Of a DNA stretch of 64,000 bases, positions 10,812 through 21,356 are shown in pieces; position 1 is the stretch's first letter, and every line of letters starts with the position of its first letter. This DNA is from Mesorhabditis belari (Eukaryota; Nematoda; Chromadorea; Rhabditida; Rhabditidae). The DNA is taken from the NCBI GenBank assembly GCA_958450365.1, contig CAUEEP010000876.1, positions 310,001 to 374,000 of the forward strand. Reading direction: 5' to 3'. A program made the position numbers and the translations under genes. The notes beneath the pieces were generated by a model. The model had not been told where the DNA came from and made no database searches. It was given only the letters and a program-made list of their open reading frames with translations.

Positions 10812-13107
10812 TTAAACAAGAATAACTAGGGGTAATTTACTTTTTTTTTCCAATGAATCGTATTTTCGCCTAAGTAAACACACTGAAGCTGTTACCTTTT
10901 CCAATACTTCAAGCTCCAATAAAACCTCTGAGGCTTTTGGGCGAAACGTAAGATTGAACTTTGTGCACCTGAATTGAAAACAAATTGTGATTGAGAGCAA
11001 GCTAACTTTTTGATGATCAATGCAAACTCCTCAATGCACTCAAATCGTTCAACTTTACACAGTTCATTCTCCGTTGTATTTGCATAATCATATCCACCCG
11101 GATAATTGGAAAATATTTGTCTGAAGGTTTATTTTGTATCTTTTTGTTTTAAAAACCAACCTTCGCTCTATCATTTCCCACAAAACGAGTCCCATGCTAT
11201 AAACGTCACTTCGAGTTGAGAGCTAAATTCTTTTTCCCAAAATTGCAATATTATGTTTTTCTTTTGAGAATCTTTAAGCAAATTATCACTTCAATATGTT
11301 AATTTAAGCTATAGCAATTTAATCTAGCAAAATTTAAATCAAAGTATTGGGTTGATGAATCGAAAACTGCCGGTTTTCGTCATATGTGACAGTTTGAGCA
11401 CTTTCTTCATAAGAAACCCATTTTGGTGTTAATGGGAAAGTTGTAGAGAATCAAAAATCAAGCTTATATCCAAATTTTCAAAACGATTCAAAAACTGGTT
11501 TTCAAGAAATGCCAATTTACGAATTTTCACAAAACCTGCATTTTAAGCGAAACTACTGAGTGTATCTTTTTGGAAATTTGGTTATAAGCCTAATTTTTGA
11601 TTCTCTACAACTTTTCTATTGACACCAAAATGGGTTTCTTTTGAAGAAAGTGCTCAAACTCGGACATCTCCAGTCCTCCATTTTTGAGTCTCACACTTGT
11701 CTCACACACAAACCAAAATCCTACTAAGAAAGAGAAATCCGCCAATTGCCTGTAAAATGGGCAGAAGTCGTCACCGCGCGCCCTCATGTTGCAAAACTGA
11801 CTCGCTCTAAAATAAATAGCCTTGGTTGGGAACTTTTGGCAAATCCCCCATACAGTTTGGACCTTGCCCCTTCTGATTACTATCTATTCCGGAGCATGAG
11901 TAATGAGCTTGCGGGAGAACACTTCGATTCGGAAGAAGCAGTCAAAAATTGGCTTTGAAAGTTTTTCGATTCAAAAGCAAAATCCTACCACGAAAGTGGA
12001 ATCCGCAAATTGCCTATAAAATGGGCAGAAGTCGTCAATAATAATGGAAATTATTTGGAATGAATTTATGGTTTTATCTTGAATAAATTTTAGTTCAAAG
12101 TCCCGCAGTTTTCAATTCACCAACCCAATAAATTAATCTATCAGAAGTTTAAGTTCTTTCTTTCGCTAGACAACTTTTTAAGTTATGATATAAGTTATTA
12201 TATTGTAATTTATATAATTTATATTCAATACGTAGATAAATAAGTAGATAATAGCCAAATTTTGCTTTCTTACCTGACGTTTCTTTGATTTTGTATGTTG
12301 CTCTGGACTCATATAGAGTTTTGTTCCTGCAACTGAGTGTGATGTACATGTTTCTTCGTTTACTTTCATCGTGCCGAAATCGCAGATTTTTAAAGAAAAA
12401 TCTCCGCAAACAAGAATACTAAATCCTGAATAAATCTAGAATTTCATAAAAACTTTAACTTTGCCGGTTTCAAATCTCGATGAACTGTGCTTTGTTCTTC
12501 CTAAGTATTTAAGTGCACTAAACGATTGCCTTGACCACCAAATAACCGTGTAAATCGAATAGATCATTGTCTTTTGTAAAGCCCTAAACTTTTAAATGGT
12601 TTAAAATAAACATTTATGTTTAAGTAATACAAGTTAATATAGTAAATAGGTTTAATTAAGGCTAATTGACTTAAGTAAACTTAAGTAGTTTAAGTTGTGA
12701 TGCTAAAAGTTAGTTTTTGACTTAATAGAGTAGTCAAAAGACGTATTGAATCTCTTACAATCTCTTAACGATCCTCTCTCACAAAATTCCATCAAAATCC
12801 CAAAGTTTCGATCTCCATTCGATCGTTGTACGATGGCTGTTCCATAATATTTCACGATATTCTCATGAATGAGCTTTTTAAGCGCATTGATTTCCTCTCG
12901 GAAAAGTTTTTCTTCATTCTCGTGCTTTTCTTGAATGATTTTGAGCACTGTTGGGCTAAAATTAAAAATTGAAAATAAAATGCAAAACAAAAATTCAAAC
13001 GGTTGTCGATTTTTTAGCCGAAAAACCGCCGCATAGCCGCCGACTTGCAAGAATTCGAGGTCATCTACGAGAACGTCGTTCACAATATCATTTACGCTGT
13101 TAAGCAT
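10812..13107 (-). CDS. Protein kinase, MAP3K/TKL-like, with an apparent frameshift
   Basis: The exons give a small kinase domain. It starts at an ATG at 13107, four bases after a TTTTAG acceptor. The first two exons carry a degenerate glycine loop (VGGYAAVF), the lysine strand VLKII, helix C and the hinge ILMEFCERGSLRD. Next comes FSALKYLG, then HRDLKPANILV split by an intron at 12470-12420, then CDFG, AGTKLYMSPEQ, and SDVYSMGLVLWEMIERR (11218-11155). The last exon includes NLTFRPKASEVLLELE and ends in TAA at 10812. The catalytic lysine, HRD and DFG are all present. However, ALKYLG and VHRDLKP lie in different frames only 20 bases apart at 12485-12515, which implies a one-base indel. A MITE sits in the intron at 11.3-12.1 kb. 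It is either a recent pseudogene or a sequencing error in a functional gene; the substrate is unknown. Confidence 0.82.
11345..12130. mobile_element. Mariner-derived element with TATTGGGTTG ends, copy 1
   Basis: The ends TATTGGGTTGATGAATCGAA and TTTTCAATTCACCAACCCAA are inverted repeats. Inner arms around GTGTTAATGGGAAAGTTGTA and its inverse make it a fold-back. This copy alone keeps the C-terminal part of a mariner transposase: SLDLAPSDYYLFRSMSNELA at about 11860, then IRKLPIKWAEVV. The upstream catalytic part is gone. Shorter relatives lie at 24615-25126, 25410-25569 and 32256-32787. Confidence 0.88.
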
Positions 13108-13429
13108 TGCTAAAATTTTTCTGAAAATATAAGGTTTCTATTTCCTTATTTTAAAGAAAACTGTTTACTTTTACAAAAAAACAACTCAATAAACGAGAAA
13201 TCGACAAAAGTGCTGCGGCGAATTTAAAAAGAATACGACTGAAGCGCTTTTTTTGAGGGAATGACTCAATAATTTGTGATAAGAAGACAGCTTGAAGTTT
13301 TTTTAGTTTTTTTACTTGAAAATTCTGACCGAAACCTACTGCTACTCATTGATTTGAAAGTTGGAGTGTCTTTTGTTACAAATTGGTGTCTTGTTTGAAA
13401 AAAGTACAAAAATTTTGAGATTCAACATA

Positions 13430-13500
13430 TCTACATTACCGTACTCTAATAGTACTGCAGCCTTTAACAGTACTGCAGCTCTAATAGTACAACAGTTTAA
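13430..13500. repeat. Degraded 'ctctaatagtact' fragments
   Basis: Three partial copies of the motif CTCTAATAGTACTGCA lie close together just upstream of the next palindromic element. They look like broken ends of the TACCGTA repeat superfamily. Confidence 0.5.
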
Positions 13501-13684
13501 CAATTGCGGAAAAAGAATCCAAAGAAGAAAAGAATGCGTCTCCACTGTGGGATCATTCAAACGACGGAAAACAAATAAATTTCCTTTGAAACATTTGGAA
13601 ATTTCGATTTTTTTTCTACCCAACAAGTCGCTATTGAAAGTCGTTATTCCAAATGTTAAAACGTATAAAATTGCTTTTTGTATT

Positions 13685-13951
13685 TACCGTAAATACTGTA
13701 ATAGTACCCCACCCCCATAATGACGGTGCGAAGTGTTGCGTAGTCTAGCTTTGAACGAGTTTTTCTCGACACTGGTTTATGCCACAATGCGCGCTTAGGT
13801 ATCAAAAAATAGCTGAAATTCAGGGCTATTTTTGATACGAAAGACGCATTTTTTGAAAGTACGGGTGCTTTGCAAAAAATGAAATACTAAAAAACTTTTG
13901 CGACTAGCGACTGTACGAGGGGGGTGGGGTACTATTACAGTATTTACGGTA
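13685..13951. mobile_element. Palindromic 'TACCGTAAATACTGTAATAG' repeat, copy 1
   Basis: It starts TACCGTAAATACTGTAATAG and ends CTATTACAGTATTTACGGTA, perfect inverted repeats of about 25 bp. The middle contains GCGCGCTTAGGTATCAAAAA and a short hairpin around GCTGAAATTCAGGGC. A close copy lies at 33531-33792 and more distant ones at 44 kb and 58 kb. Confidence 0.88.
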
Positions 13952-14129
13952 TGTCAGGCTTCATCTGGAATACGCCTCTCCTTTTTGGTCCCCTCAAAAA
14001 GAGTTTGAGATCACACTGTGGGAAAAAGTGAAACGGTTTTTCACCAAAATAGCTCTAAACAAAATTGACTATAGCAAGTACTCGAAATACTCTTATTTTG
14101 ATAGATTAAAAATCTTCGATCTCAAATCT

Positions 14130-14480
14130 TTGCAACATCGTCGTCTTCTTCTAGACTCATCTTTAGCCTATCAATTAATATACTCGCAAGATCAGCGTCT
14201 GTCAAATTTATTAAAAGTCGCTCCACGGCGAGGCAGAAATGGGCTTTTTTTGAAATTATCAACATCCAACTCCTTGTGTAACACTGCTTTATATTTTTAC
14301 TCAAAACGTATTTCTAAATTGTGAAATACTTTACCTTTAAAGTCCGAAATCTTGACATCCTTTCCTCGTTTTAAGAACACTATAAATGAAATTGATTTCG
14401 TATCTTTTGTTTAAGTGCGCCATTCTTGTACTTTATCGTATTCTCATAAAATTGTAGTTTTTTTATCTTTCATTCAAACA
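14130..14480. repeat. 350-bp duplicated segment, left copy
   Basis: Nearly identical to 20697-21030 and in the same orientation. The minus strand of both copies keeps an open frame with LLINLTDADLASILIDRLK followed by an acidic run, but I recognise no family and see no start. Together the two copies bracket the F-box island. Confidence 0.85.
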
Positions 14481-14489
14481 TAAATTGTT

Positions 14490-14650
14490 ATGTTGACGAT
14501 AAGTTGAGACTCTTCTTGCTTTACGAACCCTTTCCCTAAAGTTTCCTTAATCGGCAAAAATCCGGGCTTAGCTGGGAATTGAACTTGAGATGTTTTTTTT
14601 GATAACAGGGATGTACACTGTTTTTCTTCAGCTCATCGTTTACGATTTTT
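14490..14650. repeat. 160-bp repeat shared with 26095-26255
   Basis: Both copies contain AAAATCCGGGCTTAGCTGGG, AATTGAACTTG and AACAGGGATGTACACT. On the minus strand the piece GTTCAATTCCC resembles a tRNA T-loop (B box), so it may be a tRNA-derived SINE. The stems do not close well. Confidence 0.6.
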
Positions 14651-14696
14651 TCGTAATGATTGTTGGAAAAGAGCTAAATCTTTTCTGGTTTTGGCT

Positions 14697-14945
14697 AATC
14701 CATCATCTCTGCGCTGAAATATAACCTTTTTTCCAGATTGATAGTCCCATCCCATGGGATGAGACTACAAATTGCTATAAATAGCACGTTCTGGGAGCAG
14801 AGATGGTGAATCGGTCTGATCTTGGTATCATTCGAAAGCCCAGAGTTGGCTTTCGAAATTTTTTGGTAAAAACAGTTTTTAAAAATGGTCATTCTACGCG
14901 CTTCTACAAGCGTCTGTAATCGCCTGTAATTGTAGTTTGCAGCGC
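14697..14945. repeat. Fold-back repeat fragment related to 33800-34175
   Basis: The stretch CGAAAGCCCAGAGTTGGC, followed by TTTTTGGTAAAAACAGTTTT and a TCTACGCGCTTCTACAAG end, matches the right arm of the fold-back at 33.8-34.2 kb with many differences. Confidence 0.6.
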
Positions 14946-15024
14946 CCCTGTCTAATACGAATTGACTGTCGTCAGACCATTTCCAAATTTCTTTCTTTGT
15001 ATTCTGAAGTTAGATCTTAATGGC

Positions 15025-15310
15025 GTGCGGTTTCAAGCGAATGGCGCCAAAGCGGCGCAGTGGGTTTTCTAAAGAATGGATCCGCTACCGGACCCCGCAC
15101 AAAAATTTCCCTTCTCCACTCTTTTCATTTGGCTTCCTTCCATGATCGAGTCGAAAAATTTGTCCGGTTTTTATGCCCTGTCCCGCTAGGCTTTTTTCCC
15201 CCTCGTGAAATCTATCACGTTTTTGTAGCGCGTCTTTAAAGTACTCTTCCTCCCCTCGTTCGTTCCCTCCCTTTTATATTGCTTGCCCATAGTTTGTTGT
15301 TTAAAATTCT
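15025..15310 (+). repeat. Upstream repeat of the F-box genes, copy 1 of 3
   Basis: A block beginning near GGCGCCAAAGCGGCGCAGTG and running through TTCTAAAGAATGGATCCGCT and GGCTTCCTTCCATGATCGAG precedes the first F-box gene. It recurs at 17855-18080 and 18262-18520. The GGCGCC palindrome and the conserved spacing to the ATG suggest a duplicated promoter or 5' region. Confidence 0.8.
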
Positions 15311-15740
15311 AATACGTTTTTATTTCGTTTTCTTTCTGGCTCCTTCCACTCCACTGTTTTGAATTCATCCACACGTGCTTATAGACTCAACTTGACCAAT
15401 TCCTTTTAACAAAAAGGCAAATCTAGATAATTGTAAGCTTTTAAGGATAGCTTTGATTGTTAAACTGGAAAGTTGAAGCCGTGAAGGATTTTTTGGATAA
15501 ATTTAGCTTTATCTACGTTTGATCGCTTCTAATTTGTTTTTTATACGTTTTTCGTTTATGGTTTATTGGAGTCATTTTCAGTAACAGAAACAATTTATTA
15601 GATTGCTTGATATGATTTTTGCAATGAAAAATGATTACTGCTCGAGATTCACCTAAAAGACTGGTTTTGGTGACAAAAGTGACTTCAGTAAAACATAAAA
15701 ATGTTAATTCCAATGACATTTCTTACTTTCAGATACGAGA

Positions 15741-16136
15741 ATGCCGGTTGAAACGCGCGCGCAAAAACGGAAGCGAGAGCTGGAACCAAAGAAGATTGAG
15801 GATTTGCCTCTGGAGCTGGTTGAGAAGATCGTAGGCCAGCTTGATGTGAAAGACGTGCTGAAATTGGTGATGGTGAACAAGAAGCTCTACTCGACCTATG
15901 CAATGAATCGATGGATCGTTTTCGGAAGGCATGTCGCTGCGGTTCTCTTCGGACAGAGCTCCGAACCGAATAATTGGATCAAGAAGTTCGTCGATTCTCC
16001 GCCCCTTCAACTGAGTGCAACTCTTCTTCCTTGCACCAAACGAATCAATTCATGCGACGAGTTAGACCTCTATTTATTTGACGATTTTAGACGACATTGG
16101 GATCAACCAATGTGTAGAAAGTTCTTAGGTCGTTAA
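15741..16136 (+). pseudogene. Truncated F-box gene, duplicate of 18835-19887
   Basis: The ATG follows an acceptor TACTTTCAG by eight bases. The 131-residue product is very close to the first 130 residues of the gene at 18835: a basic start, MPVETRAQKRKRELEP, then an F-box with IEDLPLELVEKIVGQL. After MCRKFLGR the match stops abruptly and a TAA follows, so the C-terminal two thirds is missing. The break is a clean loss of homology and not a point mutation. F-box proteins recruit substrates to SCF ubiquitin ligases; this copy would keep the Skp1-binding part only. It may still be transcribed because the 5' region is also duplicated. Confidence 0.85.
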
Positions 16137-16797
16137 AGTCTCTTTTTGTGACTTTTTCGGTCTCTTTTTTGGTCCCTTCCATTCCGTTATAGAGAGAGTC
16201 GACTGTATTTTGAAATGCATCGAGTCTGATTCTGATACTGTTGGAGTGATTCGTACTCTGAAACTAAAGAAGTAATTTGATGCCAAAAGAGACACCTTTG
16301 TATCAGAACACTTCTCAGTTCAACTATTGAGAAAATCTGCTCATAAATTCCATGCATTTCGTGCAGTGGCCCTAATCAGGAGTCCTCAGTTTATTTTTTG
16401 TTCATTTAAGAAACCTAATAGTGTGGAAACAGCATATTTTGCTGCTATTTGCCTGTCTATCAATCCTTCCAGGGGTCAATTTTCCAATTTCAATTTTATT
16501 TAGATAACACTTCAGGTCCAATCAATCCAGGGAGGCTCGATGGTTAAAGCCGACGCCTGGCCGCAAATGGTCGCCAATTTCTATCGCCAAAACAGTTATT
16601 TTATTAAAAATTTAAAACATAATACTAATTGCTATCATTAATTTAAATATAAATTTAATAAATATTAATATTATTATTGCACAAAACTAATTTCAGGTCG
16701 GTCTATAAGTTCCATTGTGGAGGAAAATTTAATATAAAAATTAAAACCAGTTATGGCACAAAGACAATTATTTTGCTAACAAAGGAAGGTCATAAAA

Positions 16798-17028
16798 TCA
16801 AGGTGGCCAATAGAAATGGCCAATAGACAGATTAAATTCTAGATATTCGACATGGAACGGGAAAGGTCCATTCGTGAGAAAATATTCTCGAAAATAGTGA
16901 TTGACTCGCAGAAGCCGAATAGCCAATCTTGGCTCGATCTTATTCAAAATTAAGCCAGAAAGTTCGTTAGGAAACCGGAGAAATGGAAATCCGGTTGTAG
17001 CTTTATTGTTGCTTTGTTGTTGACCCAT
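16798..17028 (-). CDS. Short F-box-like protein
   Basis: From a genuine ATG at 17028 the frame gives 76 residues with FLRFPNELSGLILNKIEPR and RLLRVNHYFREYF, the L-P-x-E-L...I...L...R-x-N pattern of an F-box. It is divergent from the two plus-strand copies. The stop comes soon after the domain, and no downstream exon was recognised. It is either an F-box-only remnant or the first exon of a longer gene. Confidence 0.6.
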   Translation of the reverse strand: MGQQQSNNKATTGFPFLRFPNELSGLILNKIEPRLAIRLLRVNHYFREYFLTNGPFPFHVEYLEFNLSIGHFYWPP

Positions 17029-17040
17029 TTTGATAGGAGA

Positions 17041-17854
17041 AGATTTTAGAAAAAACGATGAAATGAAGGCTGACGCATCAAAAAAGATAAGGGCAGAGAA
17101 AACGTGATCAATTCAACGATCTGACGTTTCATGTTTCTTAATAGTGATGGTTCTTTCTGAATGACTCTTTTTAAAAGTAGTCTAATGGTGGAAGATTGAT
17201 GAAATGCCGATGAATTCATTAAACGTCGAACAAATTATGGCCATTAACATCATTATGTTTGAAATAGAGGTTAAAGTGATTCTGGGATGAACTCTCTCTT
17301 CACCAAACTTAGGTTCTTAAGAACAAATGCCTCAATGACAGAAAGCTACAAAAAACAATAGGTCCGTCCATCGATGAATCCAATCATCAGAACTGAAACA
17401 CATAAATTCGTCACTCCTTTAAAAACAAGGCGCTAAATTGAGAATAATAAACTGTTGATTGTTAAAAAACTTGAAAATCTCTGATATGTACGAGAAATTG
17501 TAGATATGAGCTCACTTTTCCTCGATGTCTCGAATAGTATGTGATTTTGGTTAGTTTGAGAGCGTATTGTAGCCAAATTCTCGGCGCGAAACTTTTACCA
17601 AATGAATTACTCGCAAAAAAAATAGCAAATCAGATGTAAACAATAATTGAAAGCACCAAAAAACTCTTGCTTTTATGTCATTTTGTTCATGCTTTTAACT
17701 TTTCGATCGATTTGGACAAAATACGATGATCTCTTTTTGGTGTCTCTAATTACTGGAGGCCTTATTTGTTAAACTTTTTAATTTTTAGCATTACTTGGAC
17801 TAATTCAATTGATTTGATTCATTGATTTTTCACTGGAATTGGCAAATTTTCAAG
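17041..17854. other. Intergenic, no gene seen
   Basis: AT-rich sequence between the short F-box frame and the second upstream repeat. I see no convincing exon or repeat ends. Confidence 0.5.
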
Positions 17855-18080
17855 AAGAAGCGGTTGGCGATTGGCGCCAAAGCGGCGCTGTGCGCTTTCT
17901 AAAGAATGGATCCGCTACCGTACCCCGGAAAAATTCTCCTTCCCGACTCTTTTCATTTGGCTTCATTCCATGATCGGATCGGAAACTTTGTGCGGTTTTT
18001 AAGCCGGACTAGGCTTTTTTTCTTCTCGTAAAATCTATTACGTTTTTGTAACGCATTTTTAAAGTACTCTTCCTCCTCTC
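17855..18080 (+). repeat. Upstream repeat of the F-box genes, copy 2 of 3
   Basis: It matches 15025-15310 from GGCGCCAAAGCGGCGCTG to the GTAAAATCTATTACGTTTTT segment. No F-box gene follows it directly; unrelated sequence intervenes before copy 3. Confidence 0.8.
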
Positions 18081-18261
18081 GTTCGTTCCCAAAGAAGTGA
18101 AGTTGAAGTTTTTTTTCCAAAGAATACGGTGAATCTGTAAAATTGACTGTATTGAAGTTTTGAAAAGAAAATTTTTGATCTGTTGCGATAATTGATACAT
18201 TGTAATAAGATTTCAAGATTCCACCGAAATCCTCAAAACGACAAATTGCAAAATACAAAAT

Positions 18262-18834
18262 GCGATATGAAGCGATTGGCGCTAAAGCGGCGCCGTGCGC
18301 TTTCTAAAGAATGGATGCACCACCGTACCCCGCGCAAACTCTCCGTTCCCACTGTTTTCATTTGGCTTCATTCCATGATCGAATCGGAAACTTTGTCGGG
18401 TTTTTATACCGTGTCCTGCTAGGCTTTTTCCCCCTCGTAAAATCTATTACGTTTTTGTAACGCCTTTTTAAAGTACTCTTCCTGCCCTCGTTCGTTCCCT
18501 CCTTTTATATTGCTTGCCCATATTTTGTTGTTTAAAATTCTAATACGGCTTTATTTCGTTGCCTTTTCAGCTCCTTCCACTCCATTGTTTTGAATTCATT
18601 CACACGTGGTTATAGACTCAACTTAACCAATTCCTTTTTACAATTTTACGTTTTTCCTTTATGTCTTATTAGAGTCATTCTCAGTAGCAGAAACAATTTA
18701 TTAGATTGCTTTTTGCAATGAAAAATGATTACTGCTCGAGATTCACCTAAAAGACTGGTTTTGGTGACAAAAGTGACTTCAGTAAAACATAAAAATGTTA
18801 ATTCCAATGACATTTTTTACTTTCAGATACGAGA
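18262..18834 (+). promoter_or_regulatory. 5' region of the intact F-box gene with upstream repeat copy 3
   Basis: Copy 3 of the upstream repeat (18262-18520, GCGCTAAAGCGGCGCCGTGC) is followed by sequence collinear with 15300-15740. It ends in an acceptor TTTTTACTTTCAG at 18826, eight bases before the ATG. An acceptor so close to the start, with no good upstream coding exon, suggests SL trans-splicing. Confidence 0.55.
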
Positions 18835-19887
18835 ATGCCGGTTGAAACGCGCGCGCAAAAACGGAAGCGAGAGCTGGAACCAAATGAGATTGAGGATTTG
18901 CCTCTGGAGCTGGTTGAGAAGATCGTAGGCCATCTTGTTGCGAAAGACGTGCTGAAATTGATGATGATGAACAAGAGGCTCTACTCGACCTATGCAATGA
19001 ATCGATGGATCGTTTTCGGAAGGCATGTCGCTGCGGTTGCCTTCGGACAGAGGTCCCAACCGAATAATTGGATCAAGAAGTTCGTCGATTCTCCGCCCCT
19101 TCAACTGAGTGAAACTCTTGTTCCTTTCGCCAAACGAATCAATTCATGCGACGAGCTAGACCTCCATTTATTTGACAATGTTAGACGAGAATGGGATCAA
19201 CCAATGTGTAGAATGTTGTTAGGCCAGTTGAAATCCGTGGACCAACTCTGGTTAGATGTTGACAAGGAGGAAAGTTGCTTGCAGTTTCTCACCAATTTTT
19301 GTGGATCGGTCAAAAAGATGGTAACACTTAACATCTTTGGCTTATTGGAGCGAGATTTAGCAAGGCATGAGCGACTTACAAAATTCATCGAAAACCACTT
19401 GAACCGTTGCGAGAAGATCACTCTGCATGGCAACTACAAGAGTTACGTGAGATTGTACTTGGAGGCCATGATGAAAACGCAAATCAAAATGATTTCAATG
19501 GATGTTTGTCTAGGGAGTTTTGCTCAAGTCGTCGAATGGATTGTCAATGAAGGAATTCCAGGTCATAATTCTGAGGCTGTGATTCGCTTTGCATTGCGAT
19601 GCGGCGACCGGAGGGATGTGATTCGTGCCAGGGTCGGTGATGAGTTTGCAGAGGTGCTAGAACTTCAACGGGTCGCTGACGGGGAAAATCTCTCGGCACT
19701 CGTTTCTCGTGCAAACGCGCTTCTCCGAGAAAACGAGGACGACGACGACGACGACGACTTTGGTTTGTTCGATGAAAATAGTTCGTGTTTCCGCCGCCGA
19801 ATCGACTCAAGGACGAGTTGCATCTACCTGTTTCACGCGTTAGCCGGACATGCTCGATTTTTGGCTTTCTACATGACGTCTCAGTGA
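18835..19887 (+). CDS. F-box protein, intact single-exon copy
   Basis: An uninterrupted frame of 350 residues starts at an ATG just after a TTTCAG acceptor. Residues 1-15 are basic. The F-box spans roughly residues 19-60 (IEDLPLELVEKIVGHLVAKD, then LMMMNKRLYSTY). The rest is a C-terminal domain with regularly spaced hydrophobics, not assigned to a named domain. Near residue 303 is a run of seven aspartates (DDDDDDDF). Such proteins act as substrate receptors of SCF ubiquitin ligases, and in nematodes they are a fast-evolving expanded family. The truncated copy at 15741 and the duplicated upstream blocks show local tandem duplication. The single exon is longer than usual here. The target is unknown. 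Confidence 0.85.
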   Translation: MPVETRAQKRKRELEPNEIEDLPLELVEKIVGHLVAKDVLKLMMMNKRLYSTYAMNRWIVFGRHVAAVAFGQRSQPNNWIKKFVDSPPLQLSETLVPFAKRINSCDELDLHLFDNVRREWDQPMCRMLLGQLKSVDQLWLDVDKEESCLQFLTNFCGSVKKMVTLNIFGLLERDLARHERLTKFIENHLNRCEKITLHGNYKSYVRLYLEAMMKTQIKMISMDVCLGSFAQVVEWIVNEGIPGHNSEAVIRFALRCGDRRDVIRARVGDEFAEVLELQRVADGENLSALVSRANALLRENEDDDDDDDFGLFDENSSCFRRRIDSRTSCIYLFHALAGHARFLAFYMTSQ

Positions 19888-20060
19888 AGTAATCTGTGAG
19901 CAAATTAGATCTTGTAGCCATACCAAATCTGCCCTTTATTTAAATAATTTTGAATATGTATTTCCTATTTGTAGTTTTACTGTATTATTTTTAGTTTTTC
20001 TATTCTGGCAATATGTTATGTGCGCCTCTGATTATCTGACTCGCTTGTGTTCGCCCTCTG

Positions 20061-20066
20061 AATAAA
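20061..20066 (+). terminator. Polyadenylation signal of the F-box gene
   Basis: AATAAA about 170 bases after the stop at 19887, in a T-rich 3' region, is the first canonical signal downstream. Confidence 0.6.
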
Positions 20067-20690
20067 GCATATTTATATAAAAATAGAGTTTGTAGAATTT
20101 GGAATTGGTTGCCAAAGCATATCTGTGAATCCAACTCTTGTGAGACTTTTTAACGTCATACAAACCGGCTAAATTTTTCGGGGTGATATGTCCACTTCCG
20201 ACGCAAAAATCCTGAATTTAGGCAACTAGTTTGCCTGCTTCCGTTCCTAGGCAATTTGATTTCTGATAACATTATCATCACATTACATCATTTTCCGTGT
20301 AATTTCGGAGAGAAAAGAGTGCTCACCGATGTAGATTTTTTTTCCTGGTCACTTTATATATGCAGAAATGATTTGCATTTTAAATCATGTGCATGAACAT
20401 GTGCAAGGATGCTTACCAAATCTTGGAGACAAAACGACCTGGCTTTGGGATAAACGATCATGTCGAAAGAGGTTTCACTGATGTCTTTCACTGATGGTGG
20501 CATACTCGAGGAAAGGCCGGCAATAGGTTATAAAAGCCCTGCGATAAGTCGCGATTTTAGGGAAACAAATGGCGCGAAGTATTATGTTAGAAATTCTAGA
20601 AGCTTTTTTGGATATGTAGTTTATGTGAGGATCAAATTCTAGAGAGGGAACTGACAGTATACTTCTTTTACAGGATCATCGGCCAATCCT
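20067..20690. other. Intergenic, no gene seen
   Basis: No splice-flanked exon or repeat ends were found. A short ATG frame at 20460-20642 has no recognisable features. Confidence 0.5.
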
Positions 20691-20696
20691 TGTGGT

Positions 20697-21030
20697 AACA
20701 TCGTCGTCTTCTTCTAGACTTATCTTTAGCCTATCAATTAATATACTCGCAAGATCAGCGTCTGTCAAATTTATTAAAAGTCGCTCCACGGCGAGGCAGA
20801 AATAGGCTTTTTTTGAAATTATCAAGATCCAACTCCTCGTGTAACACTGCTTTATATTTTTACTCAAAACGTATTTCTAAATTGTGAAATACTTTACCTT
20901 TAAAGTCCAAAATCTTGGCATCCTTTCCTCGTTTTAAGAACGCTATAAATGAAATTGATTTCGTATCTTTTGTTTAAGTGCGCTATTCTTGTACTTTATC
21001 GTATTCTCATAAAATTGTAGTTTTTTTAAA
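20697..21030. repeat. 350-bp duplicated segment, right copy
   Basis: Collinear with 14130-14480 and highly similar, including the minus-strand LLINLTDADLASILIDRLK frame. It marks the right edge of the F-box island. Confidence 0.85.
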
Positions 21031-21188
21031 AATTTTTATACTTTCTTTTTTCTTTTTTATGTCTACTTTTTTACGAGTTCCTCTTGAATAAAGTAATTAT
21101 ATATTACAAGATTGATCTGAATGTATGTGAGAGAGAAAATAAATCAAAAGTTATGATTTTGAACCTCATTTTAAAACTTACTATGCCT

Positions 21189-21350
21189 AGAGTGCCGATC
21201 GGTCGCTCACGTTCTCAAACGTGCGCTTTCTGGCAAACTCAATTCCATATTTTTTGCGACAACTACTGCTGTAAGAAAATTTAAGAAACAAGTGCGCCAG
21301 AAAGAGCACATTTTTGGCTCCGGACAATAAACGGCCGATCGGGCGCACAT
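21189..21350. repeat. Small inverted repeat
   Basis: GTGCCGATCGGTCGCTCACG and TGCGCTTTCTGGC on the left pair with GCCAGAAAGAGCACA and GGCCGATCGGGCGCAC on the right. It directly abuts the larger fold-back at 21357 and may be its older neighbour. Confidence 0.6.
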
Positions 21351-21356
21351 TTAAAC

